Assembly: GCA_017656295.1 (NCBI GenBank)
Contig: JACDOC010000001.1
Location: 372,001-436,000 of the forward strand
Source: Bacillus sp. (in: firmicutes)
GTDB taxonomy: Bacteria > Bacillota > Bacilli > Bacillales > JACDOC01
Direction: 5' to 3'
DNA length: 64,000 nt
Positions 29,832-44,168 of the stretch are shown here, piece by piece (the stretch's first letter is position 1; each line of letters begins with the position of its first letter). The notes beneath the pieces were generated by a model. It saw only the letters and a list, made by a program, of their open reading frames with translations, did no database searches and was not told where the DNA came from. A program made the position numbers and the translations under genes.

Positions 29832-31163
29832 ATGAATTTAAAAGTTGGATTATGGCAACAACAAACGGTCAAATTAGCGCTGACGCAAGAATTGACCCAA
29901 GCCATTACCTTATTACAATATTCCGTGCAAGAGCTGACTTCGTTTTTAGAATCAAAAGCGATGGAAAACCCACTGATTCAATTGGAAACACCAAATATTC
30001 GTGTCATGGACCCCCGCTATGATTATGTGAAAAAACGTAAAACGGTAAAAAATGATGATGAAAAAAACTGGCTCGAACAAATTGCGGCCAAGTCCAATTC
30101 ATTTGTCGATTATGTAAACGCACAGCTAACTTTGAAAACGTTCACAAAAAAGGAACGGCGAATTATTGACCATATTATATATAATTTAGATCCGAACGGA
30201 TATTTAACAGCTTCTACGAGAGAAATTGCGAATATGTGTCAAGCGACCGAAGATGAAGTCGAAGCGTGTATTGCCACCGTACAAGGGTTAGAGCCTGCTG
30301 GTATTGCAGCACGGAGTTTACAAGAATGTTTGTATTTACAGTTAGAGCGAAAAGAAAATGTGCCGAGAATCGCTTTGGAGATTATTCGCGATCATTTTGA
30401 AGATTTCGCCGAGAAACGGTGGCGACAACTTTCTAAAGAGCTCCAAATCGAGGTCAAAGACATTCAAGAAGTAGCTGATATCATCCAAACACTGACGCCA
30501 AGGCCTGGGGCATCTTTTTATGAAGAGAATCCGTCTTATATTGTTCCAGATTTAATTGTTCGGTTGGCTGAAGATGGAGAAGTAGAGGTCTCTCTTTTCG
30601 ATGATTTACTGCCAAAGCTGCGCTTCCACCAAGAGTATTACGATGAAATGACACGCTATGAAGATCGCCAAGTCAATCAATTTTTAAAAGAAAAGTCGAA
30701 CGACTATCACTGGATCATGAAAAGTTTAGAACACCGTCAAGAAACATTATTTAAAGTTGGGTTAAAAATTGTAGAAAAACAAAAAGACTTCTTTTTAAAA
30801 GGGCCGAAACATCTCGCGCCTTTAACAATGAAAGATATCTCTGAGGAGCTAAACATTCATGAATCTACGGTTAGTCGTGCGGTACGGGAAAAATATATGC
30901 AAACACCATATGGTACCTTTGAATTAAAACACTTTTTTACTAGTTCCTTACAAACGAATGATGCCGAGACAGCTTCTTCTGCCACAGTGAAAAACTTAAT
31001 TCAAGAATGGGTTGATCAAGAAGATAAACGAAAACCGTTATCTGATCAACAAATCGCCAATCGATTAAAAGAGTACGGAATCATTGTGTCAAGAAGGACA
31101 GTGGCGAAATATCGAGACCAACTCGGTATCCCGTCGTCGGCGAAACGAAAACGATTTGATTAG
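29832..31163 (+). CDS. sigL: RNA polymerase sigma-54 factor
   Basis: 443 residues from the ATG at 29832 (ribosome binding site GGGGGGAG). Region I is glutamine/leucine rich (LTQELTQAITLLQYSVQEL near 16-34). A core-binding domain follows. The C-terminal HTH (MKDISEELNIHESTVSRAVREKY) and RpoN box (SRRTVAKYRDQLGIP) recognise -24/-12 promoters. It needs enhancer-binding activators, none of which is in this window. Confidence 0.96.
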   Translation: MNLKVGLWQQQTVKLALTQELTQAITLLQYSVQELTSFLESKAMENPLIQLETPNIRVMDPRYDYVKKRKTVKNDDEKNWLEQIAAKSNSFVDYVNAQLTLKTFTKKERRIIDHIIYNLDPNGYLTASTREIANMCQATEDEVEACIATVQGLEPAGIAARSLQECLYLQLERKENVPRIALEIIRDHFEDFAEKRWRQLSKELQIEVKDIQEVADIIQTLTPRPGASFYEENPSYIVPDLIVRLAEDGEVEVSLFDDLLPKLRFHQEYYDEMTRYEDRQVNQFLKEKSNDYHWIMKSLEHRQETLFKVGLKIVEKQKDFFLKGPKHLAPLTMKDISEELNIHESTVSRAVREKYMQTPYGTFELKHFFTSSLQTNDAETASSATVKNLIQEWVDQEDKRKPLSDQQIANRLKEYGIIVSRRTVAKYRDQLGIPSSAKRKRFD

Positions 31164-31178
31164 TTAGGAGTTTGAGAA

Positions 31179-31418
31179 ATGGAAGTTGTATTATACACAC
31201 GGCAACAATGTCACCTATGCGAAGAAGCAAAACAAGTATTAAAGATACTACAAGGCGATTACTCGTTCGACATACGTGAAGTGGATATTGATGAAAGCGA
31301 TGAGTTAACAGAACAGTTTGGGATGATGATTCCAGTGGTGGAAATCGAAGGGGAAATAGTCCAATATGGGCAAATTGATTTATGGACAATTAGTAATCGC
31401 TTACAACAAAAAAGCTGA
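31179..31418 (+). CDS. Glutaredoxin-family protein
   Basis: 79 residues with a thioredoxin-like fold and the redox pair in YTRQQCHLCEEAK (C11-x2-C14), followed by the conserved IPVVEIEG cis-proline strand near 50-57. It lies between sigL and the glycolytic regulator cggR, as in other Bacillaceae. The partner is unknown. Confidence 0.85.
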   Translation: MEVVLYTRQQCHLCEEAKQVLKILQGDYSFDIREVDIDESDELTEQFGMMIPVVEIEGEIVQYGQIDLWTISNRLQQKS

Positions 31419-31443
31419 CTTTCTCTTGTTGAATCGCTTATTC

Positions 31444-31483
31444 AACCCTGCTAAAATAAAGATGTAGCAGGGGTTATTTTTTT
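31444..31483 (+). terminator. Terminator before the cggR operator
   Basis: AACCCTGCTA and TAGCAGGGGTT pair around an 11-base loop, followed by ATTTTTTT. Confidence 0.85.
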
Positions 31484-31491
31484 ACCGTCGG

Positions 31492-31527
31492 TGGGACATA
31501 ATACGTCTATACGGGACAAAAAACGTC
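31492..31527 (+). promoter_or_regulatory. CggR operator
   Basis: Two direct half-sites, TGGGAC-N6-CGTC and CGGGAC-N6-CGTC, separated by four bases. This matches the tandem CGGGACN6TGTCN4 operator of CggR in B. subtilis, with C for T in both TGTC halves. Fructose-1,6-bisphosphate relieves repression. Confidence 0.8.
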
Positions 31528-31552
31528 CCTCGACCTAGTAAGGGTGAAGAAT

Positions 31553-32587
31553 ATGCTGCAACTACTTGATTTACAAAAAAGATTATTACCCGACCTTCTT
31601 GATATTATGCAAAAGCGGTATCACATTTTAAAAACGATTCACATATTGCAACCCGTTGGACGCCGAACATTAGCCCAAACGTTAGGATTTACCGAGCGGG
31701 TGTTACGAAGTGAAGTTGAGTTTTTAAAAGAACAAAATTTAATTGACATTAAAACAACGGGAATGAGTCTGACGACTGAAGGTGTCAACATTCTCGAAAA
31801 ATTAGAAGGCATGATGCGAGAAGTTTCGGGAATAAATGAAATGGAGAAGCAATTAAAACTCCGGTTCGGCGTGAAAGAAGTTGTCATTGTCGACGGCAAC
31901 AGTGATGAAACGCCATGGGTAAAAGAAGAGCTTGGTAGAGCTTGTATTGTAAGCATGAAAAAGCGATTGGCAGAGAAAAATATCATTGCTGTCACTGGTG
32001 GAACGACGATGGCCGCTGTTGCAGAACAGTTGACCCCTGACTTTTTAAAAGGTGAATTATTATTTGTTCCGGCACGCGGGGGTATTGGCGAAGATGTAAA
32101 AAATCAAGCCAATACAATCTGTGCCAAGATGGCTGAGCATACGGGAGCTTCTCATAAAGTGTTATACGTTCCTGATCAAGTAAGTAAGGAAGTATACGAA
32201 TCTTTTATTAAAGAACCGGCGATTAAAGAAGTGCTCCACTTAATTACGTCCGCTAACATGGTTCTTCACGGAATTGGAGATGCGATTACGATGGCGAATC
32301 GACGTAAAACAAGTCCGGAAGATTTGGACAAAATTAAAAAAAGTGGAGCTGTCGGCGAAGCGTTCGGTTACTACTTTGATGAAGACGGAGAAGTTGTTCA
32401 TCGGGTGCAGACGGTAGGCATTCAATTAAAAGATTTGGACCGGGTAGAACACGTTTTCGCCGTAGCTGGTGGAAGCTCAAAAGCAAAAGCCATTCAAGCG
32501 TATATGAAACGGGCACCACGTTCGACGATTTTAATTACGGACGAAGGAGCTGCTCGTGAATTACTAAAAATGAAAAACAGTAAATAA
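31553..32587 (+). CDS. cggR: Central glycolytic genes regulator
   Basis: 344 residues, SorC/DeoR-type repressor of its own operon. The N-terminal winged helix (VGRRTLAQTLGFTERVLRSEVEFLKEQNLI near 34-63) is followed by a sugar-phosphate-binding SIS-like domain with VTGGTTMAAVA and GIGDAITMA. The ATG at 31553 has AAGGGTGA six bases upstream; the in-frame GTG at 31544 lies within that ribosome binding site. Confidence 0.95.
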   Translation: MLQLLDLQKRLLPDLLDIMQKRYHILKTIHILQPVGRRTLAQTLGFTERVLRSEVEFLKEQNLIDIKTTGMSLTTEGVNILEKLEGMMREVSGINEMEKQLKLRFGVKEVVIVDGNSDETPWVKEELGRACIVSMKKRLAEKNIIAVTGGTTMAAVAEQLTPDFLKGELLFVPARGGIGEDVKNQANTICAKMAEHTGASHKVLYVPDQVSKEVYESFIKEPAIKEVLHLITSANMVLHGIGDAITMANRRKTSPEDLDKIKKSGAVGEAFGYYFDEDGEVVHRVQTVGIQLKDLDRVEHVFAVAGGSSKAKAIQAYMKRAPRSTILITDEGAARELLKMKNSK

Positions 32588-32637
32588 AGGTTGTTTTCCT
32601 ATCTCATCATCCCACTCCATACTCGAAAACAACCTTT
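32586..32637 (+). promoter_or_regulatory. Stem-loop between cggR and gapA (mRNA processing/stability)
   Basis: AAAGGTTGTTTTC and GAAAACAACCTTT form a perfect 13-bp stem with a 26-base loop and no T run. In B. subtilis the cggR-gapA transcript is cut near the end of cggR and a 5' stem-loop stabilises the gapA part; this hairpin is in the equivalent place. Confidence 0.6.
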
Positions 32638-32676
32638 AAAATAAACCTTTACACATATAAAAGGAGGACTCTTTAA

Positions 32677-33684
<1,008 letters not shown>

Positions 33685-33813
33685 TAAAAACAAATTCAAT
33701 AAAGTGTTACACTATTTAATAAAAAGTTAACAAATGTGACATCATTTTTAGATGGAAATGATGGATAAATTATGTCCCAGCATCTATAATAGAGTTGGGA
33801 TGGAAGGGGAGTA

Positions 33814-33839
33814 GGGGGGAGTGCCCTCTCCCCGTTTTT
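33814..33839 (+). terminator. Terminator between gapA and pgk
   Basis: GGGGGGAG and CTCTCCCC form an eight-base stem (one G-U pair) around TGCC, followed by GTTTTTC. Partial termination here would keep gapA mRNA more abundant than pgk-eno mRNA. A weak TATAAT at 33785 could give pgk its own start. Confidence 0.7.
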
Positions 33840-33882
33840 CACTTATCAAAGTCCTTCAATGGAAACAAGGAGGTCCTTTTTG

Positions 33883-35067
33883 ATGAACAAAAAAACGGTA
33901 AAAGATATTGAACTAAAAGGAAAACGAGTGTTTTGCCGCGTAGATTTTAACGTGCCGATGAAAGACGGTGCGGTTACTGACGACACACGTATTCGGGCGG
34001 CTCTACCAACCATTCAATACTTAAAAGAACAAGGGGCGAAAGTCATTTTAGCGAGCCACTTAGGACGCCCAAAAGGACAAGTTGTTGAAGAGTTACGCTT
34101 AACTCCAGTGGCTGAGCGCTTACAAGAGCTTCTTGGTGCCCCTGTAGTGAAAGTCGACGAAGCATATGGGGAAGCAGTTCAAGCGAAAATCGCTGAAATG
34201 AATGAAGGAGACGTCATGCTTTTAGAAAACGTCCGCTTCTATCCTGGTGAAGAGAAAAATGATCCAGAGTTAGCGAAAGCGTTCGCTGAGCTTGCGGATG
34301 TATATGTGAACGACGCGTTCGGTGCGGCTCACCGTGCTCATGCTTCTACTGAAGGTATTGCAAAACACCTTCCAGCTGTCGCTGGGTTCTTAATGGAAAA
34401 AGAATTAAGCGTGTTAGGAAATGCGTTATCAAATCCAGAGCGTCCATTTACAGCGATTATTGGTGGCGCCAAAGTAAAAGATAAAATTGGTGTTATTGAA
34501 AACTTATTAGACAAAGTGGACAACTTAATCATCGGCGGGGGATTAGCTTATACGTTCGTAAAAGCAAAGGGGTACGAAATCGGTAAATCCCTATTAGAAG
34601 AAGATAAAATTGAATTAGCGAAAGAATTTATGAAAAAAGCTGAAGAAAAAGGCGTTAACTTCTATATGCCTCAAGATGTGATCGTCGCTGATGATTTCTC
34701 TGAAACAGCGAACACGAAAGCGGTATCCATTGAAGAGATTCCTGCAGATTGGGAAGCGCTTGATATCGGTCCGAAAACGCGTGAACTATACAGCCAAGTG
34801 ATCAATGAATCCAAACTAGTGATTTGGAACGGTCCAATGGGTGTATTTGAAATGGACCAATTCGCGAACGGAACAAAAGCAGTTGCCGAAGCGTTAGCTA
34901 AAGCAGAAGGTACGTATTCGGTTATCGGTGGTGGTGACTCCGCAGCAGCTGTTGAAAAGTTTGGCTTAGCGGATCAAATGAGCCATATTTCTACTGGTGG
35001 CGGTGCTTCTCTTGAGTTTATGGAAGGAAAAGCTTTACCAGGTGTAGTGGCATTAGATGATAAATAA
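33883..35067 (+). CDS. pgk: Phosphoglycerate kinase
   Basis: 394 residues. The N-terminal substrate motif [15 protein letters not shown] is near 17-31, the hinge [20 protein letters not shown] is near 202, and the nucleotide loop [13 protein letters not shown] is near 350. The ATG at 33883 has AAGGAGG upstream; the earlier in-frame ATG at 33859 precedes that site and is not used. It is the third gene of the glycolytic operon. Confidence 0.98.
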   Translation: MNKKTVKDIELKGKRVFCRVDFNVPMKDGAVTDDTRIRAALPTIQYLKEQGAKVILASHLGRPKGQVVEELRLTPVAERLQELLGAPVVKVDEAYGEAVQAKIAEMNEGDVMLLENVRFYPGEEKNDPELAKAFAELADVYVNDAFGAAHRAHASTEGIAKHLPAVAGFLMEKELSVLGNALSNPERPFTAIIGGAKVKDKIGVIENLLDKVDNLIIGGGLAYTFVKAKGYEIGKSLLEEDKIELAKEFMKKAEEKGVNFYMPQDVIVADDFSETANTKAVSIEEIPADWEALDIGPKTRELYSQVINESKLVIWNGPMGVFEMDQFANGTKAVAEALAKAEGTYSVIGGGDSAAAVEKFGLADQMSHISTGGGASLEFMEGKALPGVVALDDK

Positions 35068-35091
35068 TCCGCTCAATTGGTAAAGAAATGA

Positions 35092-38707
<3,616 letters not shown>

Positions 38708-38728
38708 TCGGTTTAACCGGTGAATGAG

Positions 38729-38764
38729 GCGCACAAGATGTTAAAATCATCTTGTGTGCTTTTT
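38729..38764 (+). terminator. Terminator of the glycolytic operon
   Basis: GCGCACAAGATG and CATCTTGTGTGC pair around a seven-base loop, followed by TTTTTG. Confidence 0.9.
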
Positions 38765-38810
38765 GTTTAATTTGAATATCTGGATCGAAATTTTTAACTT
38801 CTCTTCCGGA

Positions 38811-38936
38811 TACTTTCCGTTTGAACAATTTTACTTTATGTTTGACACAAATTACTTTCAGTTCTGTAAATTTTACTTTATGTTTGGCACAAATTACTTT
38901 CAGTTCCGCAAATTTTACTTTCTGTTTGATTTAGCC
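38811..38936. repeat. Tandem array of six 21-bp units
   Basis: Six units of exactly 21 bp, all beginning TACTTT. Units 2 and 4 and units 3 and 5 are nearly identical, giving a 42-bp higher-order period. The consensus TACTTTCNGTT is shared with the array at 14098-14286, 24 kb away. It lies between eno and secG. No protein is predicted. Confidence 0.85.
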
Positions 38937-38991
38937 GACAAATGTCAACAAACAGTCACGGATTAAAGTCTCGTAAGGTTGGCAGATTTTG

Positions 38992-39020
38992 TTGAGAAAA
39001 AGTTTGAATTGTGTTACATT
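38992..39020 (+). promoter_or_regulatory. Sigma-A promoter of secG
   Basis: TTGAGA, 17-base spacer, TACATT, 38 bp before the secG start. Confidence 0.6.
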
Positions 39021-39057
39021 AAAAGTATTGTGATGTTCGTTGCAGGAGGTGGGACTA

Positions 39058-39291
39058 ATGCATACATTCTTAATCGTCTTATTGGTCATCGTATCCATCG
39101 CCCTTATTGCGGTCGTTTTATTACAATCAGGAAAAAGTGCTGGACTTTCTGGTGCCATCTCTGGAGGCGCAGAACAGCTTTTCGGTAAACAAAAAGCGCG
39201 CGGAATTGATTTAGTACTTCATCGAATTACGATTGTTTTATCCGTTCTATTTTTTGTATTAACGATTGCTGTGACGTATTTTTCATTGTAA
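39058..39291 (+). CDS. secG: Preprotein translocase subunit SecG
   Basis: 77 residues with two membrane helices (about 2-22 and 52-74) and the conserved loop [29 protein letters not shown] between them. It is an accessory subunit of the SecYEG channel. ATG 39058 has GCAGGAGGTG upstream. The order secG-est-rnr-smpB-ssrA is conserved in Bacillaceae. Confidence 0.95.
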   Translation: MHTFLIVLLVIVSIALIAVVLLQSGKSAGLSGAISGGAEQLFGKQKARGIDLVLHRITIVLSVLFFVLTIAVTYFSL

Positions 39292-39308
39292 AAACACACA
39301 ATGGATAT

Positions 39309-39340
39309 CCTGACCACATTCGGTCAGGTTTTTCTTTTTT
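39309..39340 (+). terminator. Hairpin terminator after secG
   Basis: CCTGACC and GGTCAGG pair around ACATTC, followed by TTTTTCTTTTTT. Confidence 0.85.
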
Positions 39341-39399
39341 ATCGTGAGAAAATTTGAGCAATTGCGAGAAAATAAACCATATCGAAAGGAGTTTTTGTC

Positions 39400-40146
39400 A
39401 TGAAAAAAGTCGCACCAAAACCGTTTACGTTTGAAAGCGGTCCTCGTGCCGTTTTACTTCTACATGGATTTACTGGTAGCTCTGCCGATGTTCGTATGCT
39501 TGGTCGCTTTTTAGAAAAAAAAGGATATACGTGCCATGCGCCACAATACAAAGGTCATGGCGTGCCACCAGAAGAATTAGTACATACGGGACCGGAAGAT
39601 TGGTGGCAAGACGTCATGGAAGGATACGAGTTTTTAAAGAGCAAAGGATATGATGAAATTGCGGTCGCAGGATTATCACTCGGAGGGGTATTTTCGTTAA
39701 AATTAGGTTACACTGTACCTGTAAAGGGAATTATTCCAATGTGTGCCCCGATGTACATTAAAAGCGAAGAGGTGATGTACGAAGGGGTGCTAGCGTATGC
39801 TCGTGAATATAAAAAGTTTGAAGGAAAATCACCAGAGCAAATAGAACAAGAAATGGAAGAGTTTAAGAAAACACCGATGAAAACGCTAAAGGCATTACAG
39901 CAATTAATTGCCGACGTACGTCAAAATGTCGATATGATTTATGCACCAACGTTTGTCGTACAAGCCCGTCACGATAACATGATTAATACGGATAGTGCCA
40001 ATATTATATATAACGAGGTCGAGTCGGACGTGAAGGAGCTGAAATGGTACGAAGAGTCCGGACACGTCATTACGCTCGACAAAGAAAAGGAACAACTACA
40101 TGAAGATATTTATCAATTTTTAGAACGTCTTGATTGGAACGTGTAG
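39400..40146 (+). CDS. est: Carboxylesterase (Est30/YvaK-type)
   Basis: 248 residues, alpha/beta hydrolase. The nucleophile is Ser93 in AGLSLGG; the oxyanion region is [17 protein letters not shown] near 19-35; the acid is in [10 protein letters not shown] near 192 and the histidine in [13 protein letters not shown] near 221. The sequence is very like the Geobacillus stearothermophilus thermostable esterase Est30. It hydrolyses short-chain esters; the natural substrate is unclear. The frame ends 24 bp before the rnr start. Confidence 0.95.
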   Translation: MKKVAPKPFTFESGPRAVLLLHGFTGSSADVRMLGRFLEKKGYTCHAPQYKGHGVPPEELVHTGPEDWWQDVMEGYEFLKSKGYDEIAVAGLSLGGVFSLKLGYTVPVKGIIPMCAPMYIKSEEVMYEGVLAYAREYKKFEGKSPEQIEQEMEEFKKTPMKTLKALQQLIADVRQNVDMIYAPTFVVQARHDNMINTDSANIIYNEVESDVKELKWYEESGHVITLDKEKEQLHEDIYQFLERLDWNV

Positions 40147-40169
40147 GGGAAATAAAGGAGGAATTTTCC

Positions 40170-42479
40170 ATGGAGAATAAATTAAAGCAGCACGTTGAAA
40201 AGCTTCTTCATTATATGAAGGACGAAGCGTATAAGCCGCTCACCGTTCAAGAACTAGAAGAAGCTTTTGGCATAGAAGATTCGGCTGCGTTTAAAGAATT
40301 TGTCAAGGCACTCGTATATATGGAAGAGAAGGGGTTAGTGGTTCGGACGAGAAGCAATCGGTACGGATTGCCGGAAAAAATGAATTTAATCCGTGGTAAA
40401 CTGACAGGACATGCGAAAGGATTTGCTTTTGTCGTGCCGGACGATCCAAATTTAGATGATATATTTATTCCTCCGAATGAGACGAACGATGCCATGCACG
40501 GGGACCATGTGCTCGTTCGTGTTTCTAGCGAAAGCTCCGGGGCACGCCGCGAAGGTACGGTCGTCCGCATCCTAGAGCGTGGCATAAAAGAAGTCGTTGG
40601 TACGTATACCGAAAGTAAATACTTTGGGTTTGTCATTCCGGACGATAAAAAGCTCGCTAGTGATATTTTTATCCCGAAAAATGCGAATATGGGTGCGGTC
40701 GAAGGACATAAAGTGGTCGTAAAAATTACCACCTACCCAGAAGGTCGAAAAAGTGCAGAGGGAGAAGTTATTAAAATATTAGGACATAAAAACGATCCTG
40801 GGGTAGACATTTTATCGATTATTCATAAACATGGGTTACCGCAATCATTTCCGGACGATGTGATGAAACAAGCAAATGAGACGCCAGATACGATTTCTGA
40901 AGAGGAAATTGCCAATCGTCGGGATTTACGTAATGAAATGATTGTGACAATTGACGGAGCTGATGCAAAAGACTTAGACGATGCGGTAACGGTCAAAAGG
41001 TTAGAGAACGGAAACTATAAGCTCGGCGTTCATATTGCGGATGTAAGTTACTACGTCAAAGAAGGCTCGCCTATTGATAGGGAAGCGTTTGAACGAGGAA
41101 CGAGCGTTTATTTAGTCGACCGTGTGATTCCGATGATTCCACACCGCTTATCGAACGGTATTTGTTCATTAAATCCAAAGGTCGATCGGCTTACGCTTTC
41201 TTGTGAAATGGAAATCGATCCACAAGGTGAAGTAATTCATCACGAAATTTTCCAAAGTGTCATTAAAACAACGGAACGGATGACGTATTCCGATGTGAAT
41301 AAAATTTTAGTCGACAAAGACGAAGAACTGCGTAAAAAATATGAACCGCTCGTACCGATGTTCGAATTAATGGAAGAGCTAGCTTCCATTCTTCGAGACA
41401 AGCGAATGAAACGCGGTGCGATTGATTTTGATTTTAAAGAAGCGAAAATCATTGTGAATGAAGAAGGAAAACCAACCGATGTCGTTATTCGGGAACGATC
41501 GGTTGCCGAACGTCTCATTGAAGAGTTTATGTTAATTGCGAACGAGACGGTGGCTGAACATTTTCATTGGTTGGACGTTCCGTTCATCTACCGGATCCAC
41601 GAAGACCCGAAAGAAGACAAGTTGCACCGGTTCTTTGAATTTATTACGAATTTCGGCCTTGTTGTTAAAGGAACAGCCAACTCGGTGCATCCACGCGCGT
41701 TACAGGAAATTCTAGAAGCGGTGGAAGGAAAACCGGAAGAAATGGTCGTTTCGACGGTGATGCTTCGTTCCATGCAGCAAGCGAAGTATGACCCAGAAAG
41801 CGTAGGCCACTTCGGGTTATCAACCGATTTTTATACCCACTTTACGTCACCAATTCGTCGCTATCCAGACTTAATTGTCCATCGTCTCATTCGGACGTAT
41901 TTAATTGAAGGAAAAATGGATGAAGCAACCCGGGCGAAATGGGAGCAACAACTTCCAGAAATAGCGCAACATTCGTCCCAAATGGAACGAAGGGCGGTTG
42001 ATGCGGAACGCGAAACAGACGAGCTGAAAAAAGCGGAATTTATGGAAGATAAAATTGGTCAAGAGTTTGAAGGTATTATTAGCTCCGTCACGAATTTCGG
42101 TATGTTTGTGGAACTGCCAAATACCATCGAAGGGCTTGTTCACGTCAGCTATATGACGGACGATTTTTACCGTTACGATGAACGCCACTATGCGATGATT
42201 GGAGAACGAACAGGTAACGTCTTCCGGATTGGTGATGAAATTACCGTTCGAGTTATCAATGTGAATAAAGAAGAACGGTCGATTGATTTTGAAATCGTCG
42301 GAATGAAAAACAATCGGAAAAAAGAGCGCAATGAAGAATTACGCGTTGTGAAAGCTAAAGAAAAGAAGAAAAAGCAAGGAAAAGAAGAGAAGAAGTCAAA
42401 AAAAGAGAAAAAGAAACAAAAATTTTACGAGCAAATTCCGAATAGTAAGCGAAGTAAAAAACGAAGAAAGAAAGGATAA
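40170..42479 (+). CDS. rnr: Ribonuclease R
   Basis: 769 residues from the ATG at 40170 (TAAAGGAGG upstream). There is an N-terminal winged helix and two cold-shock domains (to about 240), then the RNB exonuclease core with [16 protein letters not shown] near 262-277 (catalytic aspartates). An S1 domain is near 630-710, with a lysine-rich tail after it. It degrades structured RNA 3' to 5' and in the SmpB-tmRNA system removes non-stop mRNA, matching its location before smpB-ssrA. Confidence 0.97.
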   Translation: MENKLKQHVEKLLHYMKDEAYKPLTVQELEEAFGIEDSAAFKEFVKALVYMEEKGLVVRTRSNRYGLPEKMNLIRGKLTGHAKGFAFVVPDDPNLDDIFIPPNETNDAMHGDHVLVRVSSESSGARREGTVVRILERGIKEVVGTYTESKYFGFVIPDDKKLASDIFIPKNANMGAVEGHKVVVKITTYPEGRKSAEGEVIKILGHKNDPGVDILSIIHKHGLPQSFPDDVMKQANETPDTISEEEIANRRDLRNEMIVTIDGADAKDLDDAVTVKRLENGNYKLGVHIADVSYYVKEGSPIDREAFERGTSVYLVDRVIPMIPHRLSNGICSLNPKVDRLTLSCEMEIDPQGEVIHHEIFQSVIKTTERMTYSDVNKILVDKDEELRKKYEPLVPMFELMEELASILRDKRMKRGAIDFDFKEAKIIVNEEGKPTDVVIRERSVAERLIEEFMLIANETVAEHFHWLDVPFIYRIHEDPKEDKLHRFFEFITNFGLVVKGTANSVHPRALQEILEAVEGKPEEMVVSTVMLRSMQQAKYDPESVGHFGLSTDFYTHFTSPIRRYPDLIVHRLIRTYLIEGKMDEATRAKWEQQLPEIAQHSSQMERRAVDAERETDELKKAEFMEDKIGQEFEGIISSVTNFGMFVELPNTIEGLVHVSYMTDDFYRYDERHYAMIGERTGNVFRIGDEITVRVINVNKEERSIDFEIVGMKNNRKKERNEELRVVKAKEKKKKQGKEEKKSKKEKKKQKFYEQIPNSKRSKKRRKKG

Positions 42480-42480
42480 C

Positions 42481-42512
42481 AAGAGGTTAGAGGTTTTTAC
42501 TTCTAACCTCCT
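42481..42512 (+). terminator. Weak hairpin between rnr and smpB
   Basis: GAGGTTAGA and TCTAACCTC pair, but the following stretch (CTCCTTTCC) is a poor T run. It may attenuate rather than terminate. Confidence 0.4.
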
Positions 42513-42561
42513 CCTTTCCTGTGTATAATAGTAGGCGATGCGGTAAGAAGGGGGATTTGTG

Positions 42562-43032
42562 ATGCCAAAGGGAGCAGGAAAAGTGATTGCGCAGAACAAA
42601 AAAGCCCATCACGATTATTTTATCGAAGAAACGTACGAAGCCGGAATTGTTCTTCAAGGGACGGAGATTAAGTCGATTCGTGCGGGGCGTGTCAACTTAA
42701 AAGACGCGTTTGCGAAAATTCAAAAAGGGGAAGTATTTTTACACAACATGCACATTAGTCCGTACGAACAAGGAAACCGTTACAATCATGATCCATTGCG
42801 CACACGAAAATTATTACTTCACCGAAAAGAAATAAATAAGTTAATCGGGGAAACGAAGGAAAAAGGATATTCTCTTGTTCCGTTGAAGTTATATATCAAA
42901 GATGGATATGCGAAAGTGTTAATCGGCCTTGCGAAGGGTAAGAAAAAATACGACAAACGTGAAGACTTGAAGAAAAAAGCCGCCCAACGCGAAATCGAAA
43001 AAGCATTCAAAGAGCGTCAGCGTGGGTACTAA
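42562..43032 (+). CDS. smpB: SsrA-binding protein
   Basis: 156 residues. It delivers tmRNA to stalled ribosomes. Conserved stretches are [20 protein letters not shown] near 12-31, [17 protein letters not shown] near 33-49, and the basic C-terminal tail [21 protein letters not shown] near 128. ATG 42562 with AAGGGGG upstream is preferred to the adjacent GTG. The tmRNA gene itself follows 100 bp later. Confidence 0.97.
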   Translation: MPKGAGKVIAQNKKAHHDYFIEETYEAGIVLQGTEIKSIRAGRVNLKDAFAKIQKGEVFLHNMHISPYEQGNRYNHDPLRTRKLLLHRKEINKLIGETKEKGYSLVPLKLYIKDGYAKVLIGLAKGKKKYDKREDLKKKAAQREIEKAFKERQRGY

Positions 43033-43133
43033 CAGTATTTAACAATTGCAAAACTGGCTTCATGTGATATAATATTAATTGTCTTCACTCATGAAGCCAA
43101 GCACTTAAGTTTCATTTACCTCGTCTCTAACAC

Positions 43134-43485
43134 GGGGACGTTACGGATTCGACAGGGGTAGATCGAGCTTAAGTTGCGAGCCGGAGGGATCGTCTCCGTC
43201 ATCAACGTCACCTAAATATAACTGGCAAAGAAAACTACGCTTTAGCTGCTTAATTAACGCAGCTAGCTCCTCCTTCCATCGCCCATGTGGAAGTGTAGGG
43301 GTTCAACCAAGTGGGCTACGCCGGATTCCGCCGCCTGAGGATGAAGGAAGAGACCAATCAGGCTAGCTGGTCGGACGCCTGTCGGTAGGCAGAAGATGCA
43401 GCGAAAAATAATATACCGACTACGCTCGTAGACGCTTAAGTGGCGATATCTCTGGACGTGGGTTCGACTCCCACCGTCTCCACCA
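43134..43485 (+). ncRNA. ssrA: Transfer-messenger RNA (tmRNA)
   Basis: It starts GGGGACGTTACGGATTCGAC and ends with a tRNA-Ala-like T-arm (GTGGGTTCGACTCCCAC) and CGTCTCC-ACCA; the two ends pair as the acceptor stem. The tag reading frame at 43224-43253 encodes GKENYALAA and a TAA. With the alanine from the tRNA part this is a ten-residue tag, ending in the ALAA degron for ClpXP. It is shorter than the B. subtilis tag. Confidence 0.97.
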
Positions 43486-43522
43486 AAATACATAATTGGT
43501 GGTTACTTACGATATTGTTACT

Positions 43523-43587
43523 TGAAGCATAATTTTGCTGAAACGGCAACGATATGCTTCCAAATACTAACGGCAATAATATACTTC
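43523..43587. repeat. Short repeats GGCAAnRATATGCTTC, first cluster
   Basis: Direct copies at 43545-43560 and 43572-43587 (27-bp spacing) and one inverted copy at 43523-43538. The inverted copy and the first direct copy can pair as GAAGCATA/TATGCTTC. The family is not recognised. Confidence 0.5.
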
Positions 43588-43620
43588 AAAACAGAAAAGT
43601 ACCTCGTTTTAATGAACCAT

Positions 43621-43670
43621 AACCCGAATTATGGACACTAAATAAAAAAGTGCCCTAATTCGGGTTTTTT
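43621..43670 (+). terminator. Hairpin terminator downstream of tmRNA
   Basis: AACCCGAATTA and TAATTCGGGTT form a perfect 11-bp stem with a 24-base loop, then TTTT. It is about 135 nt after the tmRNA 3' end. Confidence 0.75.
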
Positions 43671-44006
43671 ATGTCTTTAGATGCAAAACCCGTTAATAAA
43701 GGCATTAGATGAACGGAGGATAACCATTAACAGGAAGTTATGTTCGGAGTTTTAAATAAAAGAATTGGAGAAGAACCCTCATGTGGTGCGGGGGTTCGGA
43801 ACGTTTTAAACCTTTAGAGTAAAAGCAGTGAAGGAGTATCAGAACGTCAAACTTACCAAATCTTATATCCGGAAAAAAAAGTAGTGGCAGCAACTATTTC
43901 GAATGTTTAGGTTTTATAAATTACATTATTAATCCTTAATACACCAGTCTTGGCAAGGATATGCTTCAAAGTGTGGCAAAAATATGGTTTAAGTTACAGA
44001 TATGAT
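43671..44006. other. Gene-poor stretch after tmRNA
   Basis: No credible gene is seen. A 25-codon frame starting at 43740 has a weak ribosome binding site and no recognisable product. Two more copies of the GGCAA...ATATG motif lie at 43952-43967 and 43975-43990. The 3' end of tmRNA is a common integration site for islands, and this may be scar tissue. Confidence 0.4.
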
Positions 44007-44037
44007 CAAGGACTTACCGATAGCGGTGAGTCCTTTT
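44007..44037 (+). terminator. Orphan hairpin terminator
   Basis: AAGGACTTACC and GGTGAGTCCTT pair around GATAG(C), followed by TTTT. No plus-strand gene precedes it. Confidence 0.65.
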
Positions 44038-44133
44038 TGATTTTCTAGAGTATATTACTTCTCTATCTAAGGCAGCTTTTTGTATTAAAATGAATTAACC
44101 ATGGAAGGTAAAAATATAAATACAAAATAGAAA

Positions 44134-44162
44134 AGGAGGCGCACCTATTGGCAACGCCTCCT
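44134..44162 (-). terminator. Terminator of the siderophore-binding protein gene
   Basis: AGGAGGCG and CGCCTCCT pair; on the minus strand a TTTTCTATTTT run follows. Confidence 0.8.
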
Positions 44163-44168
44163 GTATAA

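Noticed and set aside
38754-38966. A 70-codon plus-strand frame with repeated FYFMFGTNYFQF.
   Set aside because: It reflects the 21-bp array; the start lies inside the eno terminator.
43263-43493. A 76-codon minus-strand frame over the tmRNA gene.
   Set aside because: It overlaps a structurally certain RNA gene and merely reflects conserved tmRNA sequence.
43740-43817. A 25-codon plus-strand frame (MFGVLNKRIG...).
   Set aside because: Weak ribosome binding site, no homology recognisable, and located in a relic-rich stretch.
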